Shown one piece after another: positions 1 to 8,525 of a stretch of 49,659 nt of DNA. Origin of the DNA: Streptomyces cinnamoneus (lineage in GTDB: Bacteria; Actinomycetota; Actinomycetes; Streptomycetales; Streptomycetaceae); the NCBI RefSeq assembly GCF_014650495.1, contig NZ_BMVB01000032.1, positions 1 through 49,659 of the forward strand. Direction: 5' to 3'. Made by a program: the position numbers and the translations under genes. Positions within the stretch are counted from its first letter, which is position 1, and each line of letters opens with the position of its first letter. The notes beneath the pieces were generated by a model. It saw nothing but the letters and a program-made list of their open reading frames with translations. It was not told the origin of the DNA and made no database searches.

Positions 1-69
1 CTCGACACCTCCACCACACCGGAGGTCTTCGCCATGAACAAGACCCACGACTGTCAACAACGCTCGTGA
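1..69 (+). CDS. C-terminal tail of an unidentified gene (partial)
   Basis: Frame 1 is open from the first base and stops at TGA 67-69, giving 22 residues ending in CQQRS. It could be the 3' end of a gene that begins outside the window. It could also be chance: a GGAGG at 21-25 precedes an in-frame ATG at 34, which would encode only 11 residues. No family can be recognised from so little sequence. The next gene begins 22 bp after the stop. Confidence 0.3.
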   Translation, partial: LDTSTTPEVFAMNKTHDCQQRS

Positions 70-79
70 TCAATACACC

Positions 80-94
80 TAGGCTCTCCCCGTG
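80..94 (+). promoter_or_regulatory. Leaderless promoter -10 box of the UbiA gene
   Basis: TAGGCT at 80-85 fits the TANNNT -10 consensus and is followed by six bases and then the GTG start at 92. No Shine-Dalgarno sequence lies between them. This is the arrangement expected of a leaderless mRNA. A convincing -35 box was not found. Confidence 0.5.
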
Positions 95-964
95 GAGACC
101 TGCGAGCGGCCGGGCCCGGGCGAGGTGGTCCGGCGCGGGCCGGGACGGGCCGTCGCCGCCCTGGCCGGGGCGTGCCATCCGGGGCCGGCGGCCGCCGTCA
201 CGGGCCTGGCGACGGCCCTGGCCGCCGTCGCAGGGCAGAGCGGGGGCCGGTGCGTGCTGGCCGGGACGGCCGTGCTGGCGGGCCAGGTGTCGGTGGGCTG
301 GTCCAACGACGCCTTCGATGCGCGCCGGGACGCCGCCGCCGGCCGGCGGGACAAGCCCGTCGCCTCCGGGGCGGTGGGGGAAGAGGTGGTGTGGGGCGCG
401 GCGTTCACGGCGCTGGCGCTGTGCGTGCCGCTGTCGCTGGCCTGCGGTCCGCTCGCCGGTGCGGTGCACCTGGCGGGGGTGGCGGCGGCGTGGGCGTACA
501 ACCTGCGGTTGAAGGCGACGCTCTGGTCCTGGCTGCCCTACGCCGTGGGCTTCGCGAGCCTGCCGGCCTTCGTCGTCCTCGCTCTGCCCGGCCGGCCGTG
601 GCCCGCCTGGTGGCTCGTTGCGGCCGGTGCGCTGCTGGGCGTCGGCGCCCACCTGGCCGACGTGCTGCCGGACATCGCCGCGGACGTGGCGACGGGGGTA
701 CGGGGCCTGCCGCACCGCCTGGGCGTGCGGCGCACCGGGCCGGCCCTGCCCGTTCCCCTGCTCGTGGCCACCGCGGTGCTGGCCTTCGGGCCGCCGGGCG
801 CGCCGGACGCGGCGGGGCCCGCGGCGCTGGCGGTGGCGGCGTCGGCCACGGCCGCCGGGGTGCGGTGCGGCCGGTGGTGGGAGCGGGCGCCGTTCGCGGC
901 GGCCGTCGTGGTGGCGGCCGTGGACGTGGCACTGCTGCTCGTCCGCGGAGCGGCCCTCACGTGA
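92..964 (+). CDS. UbiA-family membrane prenyltransferase
   Basis: A 290-residue, very hydrophobic protein with about eight or nine predicted membrane helices. Two aspartate-rich motifs typical of the UbiA superfamily are visible: NDAFDARRD near residue 70 and DVLPDIAAD near residue 190. In this family they bind the Mg-diphosphate of an isoprenoid donor. The enzyme would transfer a prenyl chain to an aromatic or other lipophilic acceptor in the membrane; the acceptor cannot be told from sequence. The start is GTG 92, supported by the -10 box six bases upstream. The gene overlaps the converging P450 gene by 8 bp, so the two may act on the same lipid, but this is inference. Confidence 0.8.
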   Translation: METCERPGPGEVVRRGPGRAVAALAGACHPGPAAAVTGLATALAAVAGQSGGRCVLAGTAVLAGQVSVGWSNDAFDARRDAAAGRRDKPVASGAVGEEVVWGAAFTALALCVPLSLACGPLAGAVHLAGVAAAWAYNLRLKATLWSWLPYAVGFASLPAFVVLALPGRPWPAWWLVAAGALLGVGAHLADVLPDIAADVATGVRGLPHRLGVRRTGPALPVPLLVATAVLAFGPPGAPDAAGPAALAVAASATAAGVRCGRWWERAPFAAAVVVAAVDVALLLVRGAALT

Positions 965-2333
965 CGGGGGCGGCGGTGCGGCTGACGGGCCGCAGGGTCG
1001 CGCGCAGCGGCACCGCCGGCTGGAGGAGGAGGCCGGCCTCGGGCTTCACCTCGCCCCCGTCGACGTCCACGTGGAAGCGCTGGGCCAGCGTGGCGAGGAC
1101 CAGCGCGGCCTCGACGAGCGCGAAGCGCGCCCCGAGGCAGGTGCGCTGGCCGCCGCCGAAGGGGAACCACGCGTGGTCGGGGACGGGGTCGGGGGCGTCG
1201 GCGGCCCAGCGCTCGGGGCGGAAGGCGGCCGGGTCGCGGAACCAGCGGGCGTCGCGGTGGGTGGACCACTGGCTGCACCACACGATGGTGCCCTGCTCCA
1301 GCGGTCGTCCGGCGAGGGTGGCGCCCTCCCCGGCCACCGCGGGCATCAGCCAGGCGGGCGGGTAGAGCCGCATGGCCTCCTTGACGATCTGCTGGGTCCA
1401 GGTGAGCCGTTCGTAGTCCTCGTACACGGGGGGCCGGCTGCCCAGGACCCGGTCCAGTTCCTCGGTGAGCCGGGCCCGGGCGGCCGGGGACGCCGAGAGC
1501 AGGTACCAGGTCCACGTCAGGGTGGTGGAGGTGGTCTCGTGTCCCGCCGCCCACAGCGTCACCGCCTCGTCCCGCACCTCACGGGCCGACAGGGAGCGGC
1601 CCTGGTCGTCCCGGGCGGCCAGGAGCCTGCTGAGCAGGTCGTCGCGCTCCTCGTCGGCGGGCCCGGTCTGGCGGGCCCGGATCAGCCGGCCGACCTCGGC
1701 GTCGATGACGCCGACGGCGGCGAGGAGCCGGCGTCGGGAGGGCGTGCGCACCCAGGAGGGCAGGAACAGGTTGATGCCCCGCAGCTCGGTGCCGGTCTCG
1801 CGCTGGACCACGGCCATGGCGTTGGCCAGCAGGCTGCCCCGGCCCTGGAGGTCGTTGCCGAAGAGGGTGCGGACCACGATCCGCTGGGTGAGCCGGGCCA
1901 TCTCGCGGCGCACGTCGATGCGCTGGCCCGTGCGCCAGCGCCCGGCGAGGACCTCCGCGCAGTCGACCATCGTCGCCGCGTACGAACGCACCTGGCGGGG
2001 ACGGACGGTGGGCTGGACGAGGGCCCGCTTGCGGCGCCAGTCGGCGCCCCGGGCCAGCAGGACGCTGTTGCCGACGACCTGCTTGAGCGCCCAGCCGATC
2101 TCCAGGGTGTCGTAGGTCTGCTCGACGGCGCCGAGGACCTCGGCGATGTGCTCGGGGCGCGAGATGAACAGGCTCGGGCGCGGGCCGAGCTGCCAGGACA
2201 CGACGTCCCCGAAGTCGTCGCGCAGCCGGACGAAGAAGGCGAGCGGATCCTTGCCGAAGGTGAGGAGGTTGCCGAGCAGCGGCAGGCCGCGGGGGCCGGC
2301 CACGGGCTGCACGGCGACTTCGGACGCGGCCAT
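957..2333 (-). CDS. Cytochrome P450 monooxygenase
   Basis: A 458-residue soluble P450. The I-helix motif AGHETTSTTL, the K-helix ExxR (EAMR) and the haem loop FGGGQRTCLG with the thiolate cysteine near residue 399 are all present. The fold is therefore complete and the enzyme should be catalytically competent with a ferredoxin partner. The start is ATG 2333 (MAASEV), chosen because GGGAGG lies about 10 nt upstream; longer open reading to 2687 has no start signal and is low complexity. The GH47 gene lies upstream on the same strand with a 116-bp gap. Its 3' end overlaps that of the UbiA gene by 8 bp. The substrate is unknown; AGHETT-type P450s of this length often hydroxylate terpenoids, fatty acids or polyketides. 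Confidence 0.9.
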   Translation of the reverse strand: MAASEVAVQPVAGPRGLPLLGNLLTFGKDPLAFFVRLRDDFGDVVSWQLGPRPSLFISRPEHIAEVLGAVEQTYDTLEIGWALKQVVGNSVLLARGADWRRKRALVQPTVRPRQVRSYAATMVDCAEVLAGRWRTGQRIDVRREMARLTQRIVVRTLFGNDLQGRGSLLANAMAVVQRETGTELRGINLFLPSWVRTPSRRRLLAAVGVIDAEVGRLIRARQTGPADEERDDLLSRLLAARDDQGRSLSAREVRDEAVTLWAAGHETTSTTLTWTWYLLSASPAARARLTEELDRVLGSRPPVYEDYERLTWTQQIVKEAMRLYPPAWLMPAVAGEGATLAGRPLEQGTIVWCSQWSTHRDARWFRDPAAFRPERWAADAPDPVPDHAWFPFGGGQRTCLGARFALVEAALVLATLAQRFHVDVDGGEVKPEAGLLLQPAVPLRATLRPVSRTAAPVT

Positions 2334-2449
2334 GAGGGGCGGACCTCCCGGCGTCGGCGACGGCTGGCGTGAGGGGCGGCGGAACCATTCTGTCCTACCC
2401 CGACGGGGCGAGAAATAATGCTTTCCGGTGATATCGGCGGCCGGGGCCG

Positions 2450-3910
2450 TCACGCCGGGGGCGGGCGCAGGCCCCGCAGGACCTTCCCCTCCGTGCTGAG
2501 GTAGCCGTGGGCGTAGTCGAAGCGCGGGGTGTCGGCGAAGGTGAGGTAGAGCCACTTGAAGTTCTCCGCGAAGACGTACGCGGGGCAGTGGTCGCCCCGG
2601 GGCATCGGCCGCCGGGTGACGTCGGTGACGACGGTGTAGCCGCCCGGCACCCGGTGGTGCTTGCGGAGGTTCTCGAAGTAGCGCCATGCGGTGGTCCGGT
2701 AGTACGGGTCACCGGTCTGCCAGTACAGCTGGAAGGCGCAATTGGCGTACTCGGGGCGCAGCTGGTTCCTGGCGTCCAGGACGGTGAGCCGCGCGTAGTC
2801 GATGGCCTCGGGGATGACGGCGTACTTGTCGAGGACGGCGGTCCAGGAGCGGTAGTAGTCCGCCGCCAGGGCGTTGTCGCCGCCGACCGGCAGGATGGCG
2901 ACGGCCAGCGAGGACTGCCGCCGGTTGAGGAGCGCTCCGGTGCGGAAGTCGACGTGCTTGAACCACAGCAGGTCGCCGATGCGCTCGGCCTGGTGGCGGC
3001 GCAGCGCGGCGTCGAACATCCGGAACCAGTCCCGGCACTCCTCGTCCCCGAACATCACCCAGGCGCCCCACAGGTACTCGTAGAAGGAGTCCACCGGGGG
3101 GTCGACGGCACTGCCCTGCCGGTCGGTCCACTGGCCGCTCTCCACGTCGAGGGTGGTGGCGAGCAGGTCGAGCGACGAGCGGCGCTGCACCACGGCGCGC
3201 ACCGCGCGCTTGGCGGCCCGCCCGTACCGGCGGTCTCCGGTGAGCTCGGACAGCAGCCCGAACTCCAGCATGTGGGTGCCGATCTCGGCGACCGGCAGCG
3301 TGGTGCCGGACACGCGGCCGGTGCGGAGGTTGACGTAGCGGTAGGGCATGCCCGTCGGCGACTTGGTGAAGGCCGGCAGCAGCCGGTCGGCCAGGTCCGT
3401 GCACCGGTTGAGCAGCCGTGTGCGGCCGGTGGCGAGGTAGCCGGCGAGCAGGCCGCCCACCAGGCGGATGGTGGTCTCGAACACCTGGAAGTCGGCGTCG
3501 ATGTCGAAGTCCAGGCGCTCCGTGATCCATCCGGTGCACAGCTCGACCTCGTCGTCCAGCTCCATGACGTAGTGCGTGTCGAGCGCCTCGACGATGGACA
3601 GCCCCACCGGGTGGCCGCGGGCGAAGAACTCGCCGTGGCCGCCGGAGACCGGCAGCACCTCGTCGTGGCCCCAGGCGAACCGCTTGTAGCCCTCCCAGGC
3701 GTGCACGAACTCGGTACGGATCTCCCGCGCCTTCGCGGGGTCCGGCCGGTGCGTCGCAGGCGTCGCGGCCGGTGGCCGCGGAGCACGCGCCGGCTGCGGG
3801 ACCGCCGCCCGCGCCGCCGGCCCGCGGCAGGTGGTGAGGCCGCCCGCCGCCGCGAGCGCGTAGAGCATGCGGCGCCGGGTCGTCCGCACGGAAAGCGATT
3901 CGTCGAGCAT
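2450..3910 (-). CDS. Secreted GH47-like alpha-mannosidase
   Basis: A 486-residue protein with a twin-arginine style N-terminus (VRTTRRRM, then a hydrophobic stretch and an Ala/Pro-rich linker), so it is probably exported folded by Tat. The body matches class I alpha-1,2-mannosidases (GH47). Visible family blocks are GLSIVEALDTHYVMEL, ETTIRLVGGLLAGY, NQLRPEYANCAFQLYW and FAENFKWLYLTF. These supply the acidic residues and the helices of the (alpha/alpha)7 barrel. GH47 enzymes trim mannose from N-glycan-like oligosaccharides using Ca2+. The start is ATG 3910; longer open sequence upstream is shadow. It could act on scavenged fungal or plant mannans or on the cell's own mannosylated proteins. Confidence 0.8.
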   Translation of the reverse strand: MLDESLSVRTTRRRMLYALAAAGGLTTCRGPAARAAVPQPARAPRPPAATPATHRPDPAKAREIRTEFVHAWEGYKRFAWGHDEVLPVSGGHGEFFARGHPVGLSIVEALDTHYVMELDDEVELCTGWITERLDFDIDADFQVFETTIRLVGGLLAGYLATGRTRLLNRCTDLADRLLPAFTKSPTGMPYRYVNLRTGRVSGTTLPVAEIGTHMLEFGLLSELTGDRRYGRAAKRAVRAVVQRRSSLDLLATTLDVESGQWTDRQGSAVDPPVDSFYEYLWGAWVMFGDEECRDWFRMFDAALRRHQAERIGDLLWFKHVDFRTGALLNRRQSSLAVAILPVGGDNALAADYYRSWTAVLDKYAVIPEAIDYARLTVLDARNQLRPEYANCAFQLYWQTGDPYYRTTAWRYFENLRKHHRVPGGYTVVTDVTRRPMPRGDHCPAYVFAENFKWLYLTFADTPRFDYAHGYLSTEGKVLRGLRPPPA

Positions 3911-4025
3911 GACGGGCTGATCCTCCTGACCACCGGCTCCGGGCCGTGCTCGCAGTATGGAGCTGATCGGCCCCGGAGCCCGGCAGGCGCGGCGTCGCAC
4001 GCCCCGGCCCGTGTGCGACGCGGCG

Positions 4026-4982
4026 TCAGGACTGCGGTGCCGGGTGGTCGGCCAGCCAGTCCAGGTAGTGCGGGCTGCGCCGCACGGCCGTGGCGTAGAC
4101 GCGTTCGGCGCGGGTGGCGATGGCGGGGGCGTGGGCGTCGAGCGCTCCCTGGCGGTGCCACAGCAGCCGGTGGCGGATGAGCAGCGGGGTGCCCGCGAGC
4201 GGGCGGGGGACGATGCCGGGGGTCGCGCGGAAGGTGGCCTGGCCCAGGCCCACCGCCTGGCCGTCGGCGATGAGTTCACGGGCCGAGCCGGTCTCGGCGT
4301 CGTGGCGGACGGTCGCGGTGAAGCCCGCCTCGGCGCAGGCCGCCGCGAAGCATTCGAACAGACCGTTGCCCTGGCTCGCGGACAGGGTCCACTCGGCCTT
4401 GGCCAGTTCCGCGAGGCCGACGAGGGGTTGCCCGGCCAGCGGGTGGGTGGCCGGCAGCAGGACGAAGGCCGGTTCGGTGGCGACGGTCGCCGACCGCAGG
4501 TCTGCCGGCAGCCCGAAGCCGGGACGGATGTACTCCACCACGGCAGCCAGGTCCTGCTGTCCGCTGAGCACGAGGTCGGCGGCGGTGGACAGCTTCGTCT
4601 CCGTGCGCAGGGTCGGCAGCGCGCCGGGGAAGAGGCTCTTCAGCTCCCGGAGCAGGCCCACCGCCAGCGGGCCCGGCGTGGCGACGTAGCGCAGCGGCCG
4701 CCGGCCGTCGGTGGAGCCGGCGTGCAGCGCCGACTCGCGCTGGATCGCCTCGACGGTGGGCAGCACCGTGCGCGCCTTGGCGAGCACGAACTCGCCCAGT
4801 GCCGTGGGTGAGGCCCCCTGTAGGGACCGTACGAACAGGGCGCCGCCGAGCAGCCGCTCGATCCGTCGCAGCTGTGTGGTGAGCGTCGGCTGGGAGACGC
4901 CCAGCGCAGCCGCCGCTTTGGTGATGCTGCCCGCGTCCGCTATGGCGCAGACCGCTCTGAGGTGGCGAACTTCCAGGTCCAT
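4026..4982 (-). CDS. LysR-family regulator, divergent from the pvc-like operon
   Basis: A 318-residue LysR-type regulator. Residues 1-60 form the winged helix-turn-helix (VRHLRAVCAIADAGSITKAA and VSQPTLTTQLRRIE), followed by a linker helix and a periplasmic-binding-like effector domain. It is transcribed away from the isonitrile operon, with its start codon inside a perfect inverted repeat at 4980-4996. This is the classical layout of a LysR regulator that controls both itself and the divergent operon in response to a pathway metabolite. In Pseudomonas, LysR proteins (PtxR, PvcR) regulate the pvc genes; a similar role here is inference. Confidence 0.9.
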   Translation of the reverse strand: MDLEVRHLRAVCAIADAGSITKAAAALGVSQPTLTTQLRRIERLLGGALFVRSLQGASPTALGEFVLAKARTVLPTVEAIQRESALHAGSTDGRRPLRYVATPGPLAVGLLRELKSLFPGALPTLRTETKLSTAADLVLSGQQDLAAVVEYIRPGFGLPADLRSATVATEPAFVLLPATHPLAGQPLVGLAELAKAEWTLSASQGNGLFECFAAACAEAGFTATVRHDAETGSARELIADGQAVGLGQATFRATPGIVPRPLAGTPLLIRHRLLWHRQGALDAHAPAIATRAERVYATAVRRSPHYLDWLADHPAPQS

Positions 4983-4996
4983 AGCTCGATACTATG
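4980..4996. promoter_or_regulatory. LysR-type T-N11-A operator candidate
   Basis: CATAG at 4980-4984 and CTATG at 4992-4996 form a perfect inverted repeat with a 7-bp spacer. T 4982 and A 4994 satisfy the T-N11-A rule for LysR-type operators. It overlaps the LysR start codon and lies about 85 bp before the first pvc-like gene. The whole 4983-5081 intergenic region is unusually AT-rich for this window, as expected of a divergent promoter. Confidence 0.6.
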
Positions 4997-5081
4997 AACG
5001 AATGGCATTACTTGAAAGTTCTAATTCTTTGTCAGAATGGCCCTAGTAGATCTTGAACGTCAGATCCTGGGAGGGCACCGA

Positions 5082-6059
5082 ATGTCGGACTCCGACGTCA
5101 CGCGCGTCGCACGTGGAGTCATGGAGCTGGTCCTGCGTCACCAGCGCAAGGGCCAGCGGACGGGCACCTGCGCCCTCACCCCCTGCCCGGACTGCCGGGA
5201 CGCCCACGTCGCCCGGGTCGAGCGGTACGTCGCGGCAGGCGAGCCGGTGCGCTTCGTCCTCCCCGCCTTCCCCGGGAAGTCGCCCAACACCGCCAAGGTG
5301 CTCGGCTTCCTGCCCGACAAGGCCGAGCAGCTGGCGCTGGAGTTCCTCAGCGGCCTGACCGCGGACATCCGCGAGGTGTACGCGCCGGGCGCCGAGATCC
5401 TCATCTGCTCCGACGGCCGGGTCTTCAGCGACGCGGTCGGCATCCCCGACGAGCACATCACCGCCTACCAGCGCGAGATGCAGGCGCTGATCGACGCGCT
5501 GCCCCGGCCGAGCGGCATCGGCCTGTTCAACCTGGAGGACCTGCCCGAGCTGGCCGGCCTCGGCCACGACCGGATGCGGGAGATCCTCTCCGAACGCTAC
5601 GCCGAGCCGCTGGAGCAGCTGCGCAAGCGCGTCCGGGCCGGTGAGGAGGCGCCGCTGTACCGGGCCATCACCCGCTTCCTCTTCGAGGACGGCAACACCC
5701 CCGAATACACCGGCAGCAGGGCCGCCCTCCAGCGCGACGCCCGCGCCCGCGCCTACGTCGTCATCCAGCGCAGCAAGGCGTGGGGCGACCTGCTCGCCGA
5801 CCGGTTCCCCGGCGCGCTGCGGCTGTCCATCCACCCCCAGCCCTGCGGAGCGGAGAAGCTCGGCATCCACCTCGTCCGAACGCCGGACAACTGGCTGACG
5901 CCCTGGCACAGCGTCGCCCTCGACACCGGGGACGGCGACTACGTGCTCGTCAAGCGCAGCGAGGCCGAGGCCCGGGGCGCCCAGCTGGTGCGGGCCGGCG
6001 GCCGGCCGAGCCACTACGCGCTCACCGAGCCCCTCGCCCCCGCGACCGCCGCCGCCTGA
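5082..6059 (+). CDS. pvcA: Isonitrile (isocyanide) synthase, PvcA/IsnA-like
   Basis: A 325-residue protein of the PvcA/DIT1 isocyanide synthase family. The diagnostic block PAFPGKSPNTAKVLGFLPDK near residues 60-80 is present, as are ILICSDGRVFSD and the C-terminal LRLSIHPQP stretch. These enzymes convert the amino group of tyrosine or tryptophan to an isonitrile, taking the carbon from ribulose 5-phosphate. The start is ATG 5082 with GGGAGGG about 7 nt upstream; an ATG at 5037 has no ribosome site. It is first in a three-gene operon: the next gene begins 26 bp after its stop. Which amino acid is used cannot be decided by eye. The symbol is used by homology. Confidence 0.92.
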   Translation: MSDSDVTRVARGVMELVLRHQRKGQRTGTCALTPCPDCRDAHVARVERYVAAGEPVRFVLPAFPGKSPNTAKVLGFLPDKAEQLALEFLSGLTADIREVYAPGAEILICSDGRVFSDAVGIPDEHITAYQREMQALIDALPRPSGIGLFNLEDLPELAGLGHDRMREILSERYAEPLEQLRKRVRAGEEAPLYRAITRFLFEDGNTPEYTGSRAALQRDARARAYVVIQRSKAWGDLLADRFPGALRLSIHPQPCGAEKLGIHLVRTPDNWLTPWHSVALDTGDGDYVLVKRSEAEARGAQLVRAGGRPSHYALTEPLAPATAAA

Positions 6060-6085
6060 CCGGCCCTCCCCACCGAAGGACCCAG

Positions 6086-6943
6086 ATGACCACCACCCCG
6101 GACACCACCCACCTGGCGGGCCACCCCCTCACCGCGCTGGAACCGTTCGGCGTCCGCGTCGACGCGGCCCGGCCCGGCGCGCCGGTCACCGACCTGCCCG
6201 TACCCCGGCTGCGCGAACTGGTGCGCGAGCACCACCTCCTGCTGCTGCGCGGCTTCACCGGCCCCGGCGGGCCCGGGGAGCTGACGGACTACAGCGCCCG
6301 CTGGGGCGAGATCGGCATGTGGCCGTACGGGGCCGTCCTGGAGCTCGTCGAGCACGACGACCCCGACGACCACATCTTCGACCACCGCTACGTGCCGCTG
6401 CACTGGGACGGCATGTACCGCGAGCAGGTCCCGGAGTTCCAGGTCTTCCACTGCGTCAGCGCACCCGGCGAGGGCAACGGCGGCCGGACCACCTTCACCC
6501 AGACCGAGGCCGTGCTGCGGGAGGCCGAGCCCGGCCGGCGCGCGCTGTGGGAGCAGGTCACCGGCCGCTACCGGCGCGAGGTCTCGCAGGTGTACGCAGG
6601 CGAGAGCGTCTCCCCGGTGGTGACCACCCACCCCGACGGCTTCCCGGTCATCCGCTACAACGAGCCGGTGCCGCCGGGCGAGGAGTTCCTCAACCACCCC
6701 GACCTGGAGTTCACCGGCGTTCCCGCGGAGCGGCTGGCCGAGTTCCACGCCACCCTGCAGGAGGCGCTGCACGACCCGCGCCACCTGTACGCGCACGAGT
6801 GGCGGACGGACGACGTGGTGGTCGCCGACAACTACACGCTGCTGCACGGACGGGAGGCGTTCGCCAGCCGCTCGCCGCGCCACCTGCGCCGCGTCCACGT
6901 GCTCGGCACGCCGCCGCTGACGAACCCGGCGCTGGTCCGATGA
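6086..6943 (+). CDS. pvcB: Fe(II)/2-oxoglutarate oxygenase, PvcB-like
   Basis: A 285-residue TauD/PvcB-family oxygenase. The iron facial triad is visible as H106-x-D108 (HWDG) and H254 (LLHGRE); the basic residue for 2-oxoglutarate lies in the RRVHVLG stretch near the C-terminus. In known pathways PvcB acts on the isonitrile of tyrosine or tryptophan and makes either an oxidative decarboxylation or a desaturation, giving a vinyl isonitrile or an alpha,beta-unsaturated acid. The start is ATG 6086 behind GAAGGA. Its stop overlaps the start of the following hydroxylase gene (ATGA), so the two are translationally coupled. Confidence 0.9.
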   Translation: MTTTPDTTHLAGHPLTALEPFGVRVDAARPGAPVTDLPVPRLRELVREHHLLLLRGFTGPGGPGELTDYSARWGEIGMWPYGAVLELVEHDDPDDHIFDHRYVPLHWDGMYREQVPEFQVFHCVSAPGEGNGGRTTFTQTEAVLREAEPGRRALWEQVTGRYRREVSQVYAGESVSPVVTTHPDGFPVIRYNEPVPPGEEFLNHPDLEFTGVPAERLAEFHATLQEALHDPRHLYAHEWRTDDVVVADNYTLLHGREAFASRSPRHLRRVHVLGTPPLTNPALVR

Positions 6944-8463
6944 GCGGGCACGCCGCCCCCCGGTCGCTGATGACCGGCGAGGAGTACCTGGAGAGCCTGC
7001 GCGACGGACGCGCGGTGTACGTCGACGGCGAGCGCGTCAAGGACGTCACCACCCACCCCGCCTTCGCCAACTCCGCCCTGTCCGTCGCACGGCTCTACGA
7101 CGCCCTGCACGCGCCCGCGACCCGGGACGTGCTCACCGCCACCGACGACTTCGGCCTGCGCACGCACCGCTTCTTCAAGCCCAGCCGGTCGGCCGGCGAG
7201 CTGCTGGCGGCGCGCGAGGCCATCGCCACCTGGTCGAGAATGGGGTACGGCTTCCTCGGCCGCACCCCCGACTACAAGGCCGCCTTCATGTCGGGACTGG
7301 CGGCCAACGCGGACTTCTACGGCGAGTTCGCGCCCAACGCGACCCGCTGGTACCAGGAGTTCGCCGGCCGGGGCCTCTACCTCAACCACGTGATCATCAA
7401 CCCGCCGACCGACCGCAAGCAGGCCATCCACGACATGCGCGACGTCTTCGTGCACGTCGAGAAGGAGACCGACGAGGGCATCGTGGTCTCCGGCGCCAAG
7501 ATGCTCGCCACCGGCTCGGCGATCACCAACGCGAGCTTCGTCGCGCCCGTCGCCTCCGCGGCCCTCACCCCCGGCCGGGGCGAGGACTTCGCCGTGGTCT
7601 TCTTCGCCCGCATGGACAACCCCGGCGTGAAGCTGATCTGCCGCACCCCCTACGCGCGACGGGACCGGGCCCCCTTCGACGCGCCCCTCTCCAGCCGCTT
7701 CGACGAGAACGACGCCGTGCTGGTGCTGGACCGGGCGCTCATCCCCTGGGAGGACGTCCTCGTCCACCGCGACATCCAGCGCTCCACCGGCTTCTACGCC
7801 AGGTCCGGCTTCGCCAACCTCTACAACTTCCAGTCCGGCGTGCGCCTGAGCGTCAAGCTGGAGATGATGGCCGGCCTGCTGTCGCTCGGCACGAAGGCGA
7901 ACGGCACCGACGCCTTCCGCGGCGTCCAGGCCGCGGTCGGCGAGCTGGTGACGATGCGCAACATGGTCTGGGGCCTGACCACCGCCATGGCGATGGACCC
8001 CGAGCCGGGCACCGACGGCATCGCCCTGCCCAAGCTGGAGTACGCCTCGGCCGTGCGCATGTACAACGCGCAGGTCTGGGACCGGGTGCACGAGATCTTC
8101 GAGACCACCCTCGGCGGATCGCCGCTCGTGGTCCCCTCCAGCGCCCGCGACCTCGACCACCCCGAACTGCGCCCGCTCATCGACCGCTTCTACCGGGGCT
8201 CGGACACCACCGCCCAGGACCGGATCAAGCTGTTCAAGCTCATCTGGGACGCGATCGGCACCGAGTTCGGCGGACGGCACGAGCTGTACGAGCGCAACTA
8301 CTCGGGCAACGGCGAGCAGGTGCGCCTCGACGCGCTGAAGTGGGCGACCGGACGCGGCGCCGTCGCCGCGTACGAGGAGTTCGTGCACACGTGCATGGCC
8401 GACTACGACACGACGGGCTGGACCCGGGGCCCCTGGCACACGGACCCGGCGGACGCCTGGTAG
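6940..8463 (+). CDS. pvcC: FAD-dependent aromatic hydroxylase, PvcC/HpaB-like
   Basis: A 507-residue member of the 4-hydroxyphenylacetate 3-monooxygenase large-subunit family (HpaB/PvcC). Recognisable parts are MTGEEYLESLRDGR at the N-terminus, NHVIINPPTDR, the GAKMLATGSAI flavin-site segment and the long C-terminal helices. Such enzymes use FADH2 delivered by a separate reductase and hydroxylate a phenol to a catechol. In paerucumarin biosynthesis PvcC hydroxylates the tyrosine-derived ring. ATG 6940 overlaps the previous stop by 4 bp. No HpaC-type reductase and no pvcD homologue are seen nearby, so reduced flavin must come from elsewhere. The length agrees with the family. Confidence 0.92.
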   Translation: MSGHAAPRSLMTGEEYLESLRDGRAVYVDGERVKDVTTHPAFANSALSVARLYDALHAPATRDVLTATDDFGLRTHRFFKPSRSAGELLAAREAIATWSRMGYGFLGRTPDYKAAFMSGLAANADFYGEFAPNATRWYQEFAGRGLYLNHVIINPPTDRKQAIHDMRDVFVHVEKETDEGIVVSGAKMLATGSAITNASFVAPVASAALTPGRGEDFAVVFFARMDNPGVKLICRTPYARRDRAPFDAPLSSRFDENDAVLVLDRALIPWEDVLVHRDIQRSTGFYARSGFANLYNFQSGVRLSVKLEMMAGLLSLGTKANGTDAFRGVQAAVGELVTMRNMVWGLTTAMAMDPEPGTDGIALPKLEYASAVRMYNAQVWDRVHEIFETTLGGSPLVVPSSARDLDHPELRPLIDRFYRGSDTTAQDRIKLFKLIWDAIGTEFGGRHELYERNYSGNGEQVRLDALKWATGRGAVAAYEEFVHTCMADYDTTGWTRGPWHTDPADAW

Positions 8464-8474
8464 GCCGCGGAGCC

Positions 8475-8520
8475 ACGGGTGCCGGGCCTTGCGCCCGGCA
8501 CCCGCCGGGCCGGGCCCGTG
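8475..8520. terminator. Bidirectional hairpin between pvcC-like and VOC genes
   Basis: A perfect 11-bp stem (8477-8487 with 8493-8503, loop CTTGC) lies between the converging stops at 8463 and 8526. An outer repeat CACGGG 8475-8480 / CCCGTG 8515-8520 brackets it. There is no U-tract, as is usual for Streptomyces terminators. Confidence 0.6.
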
Positions 8521-8525
8521 CGGAC

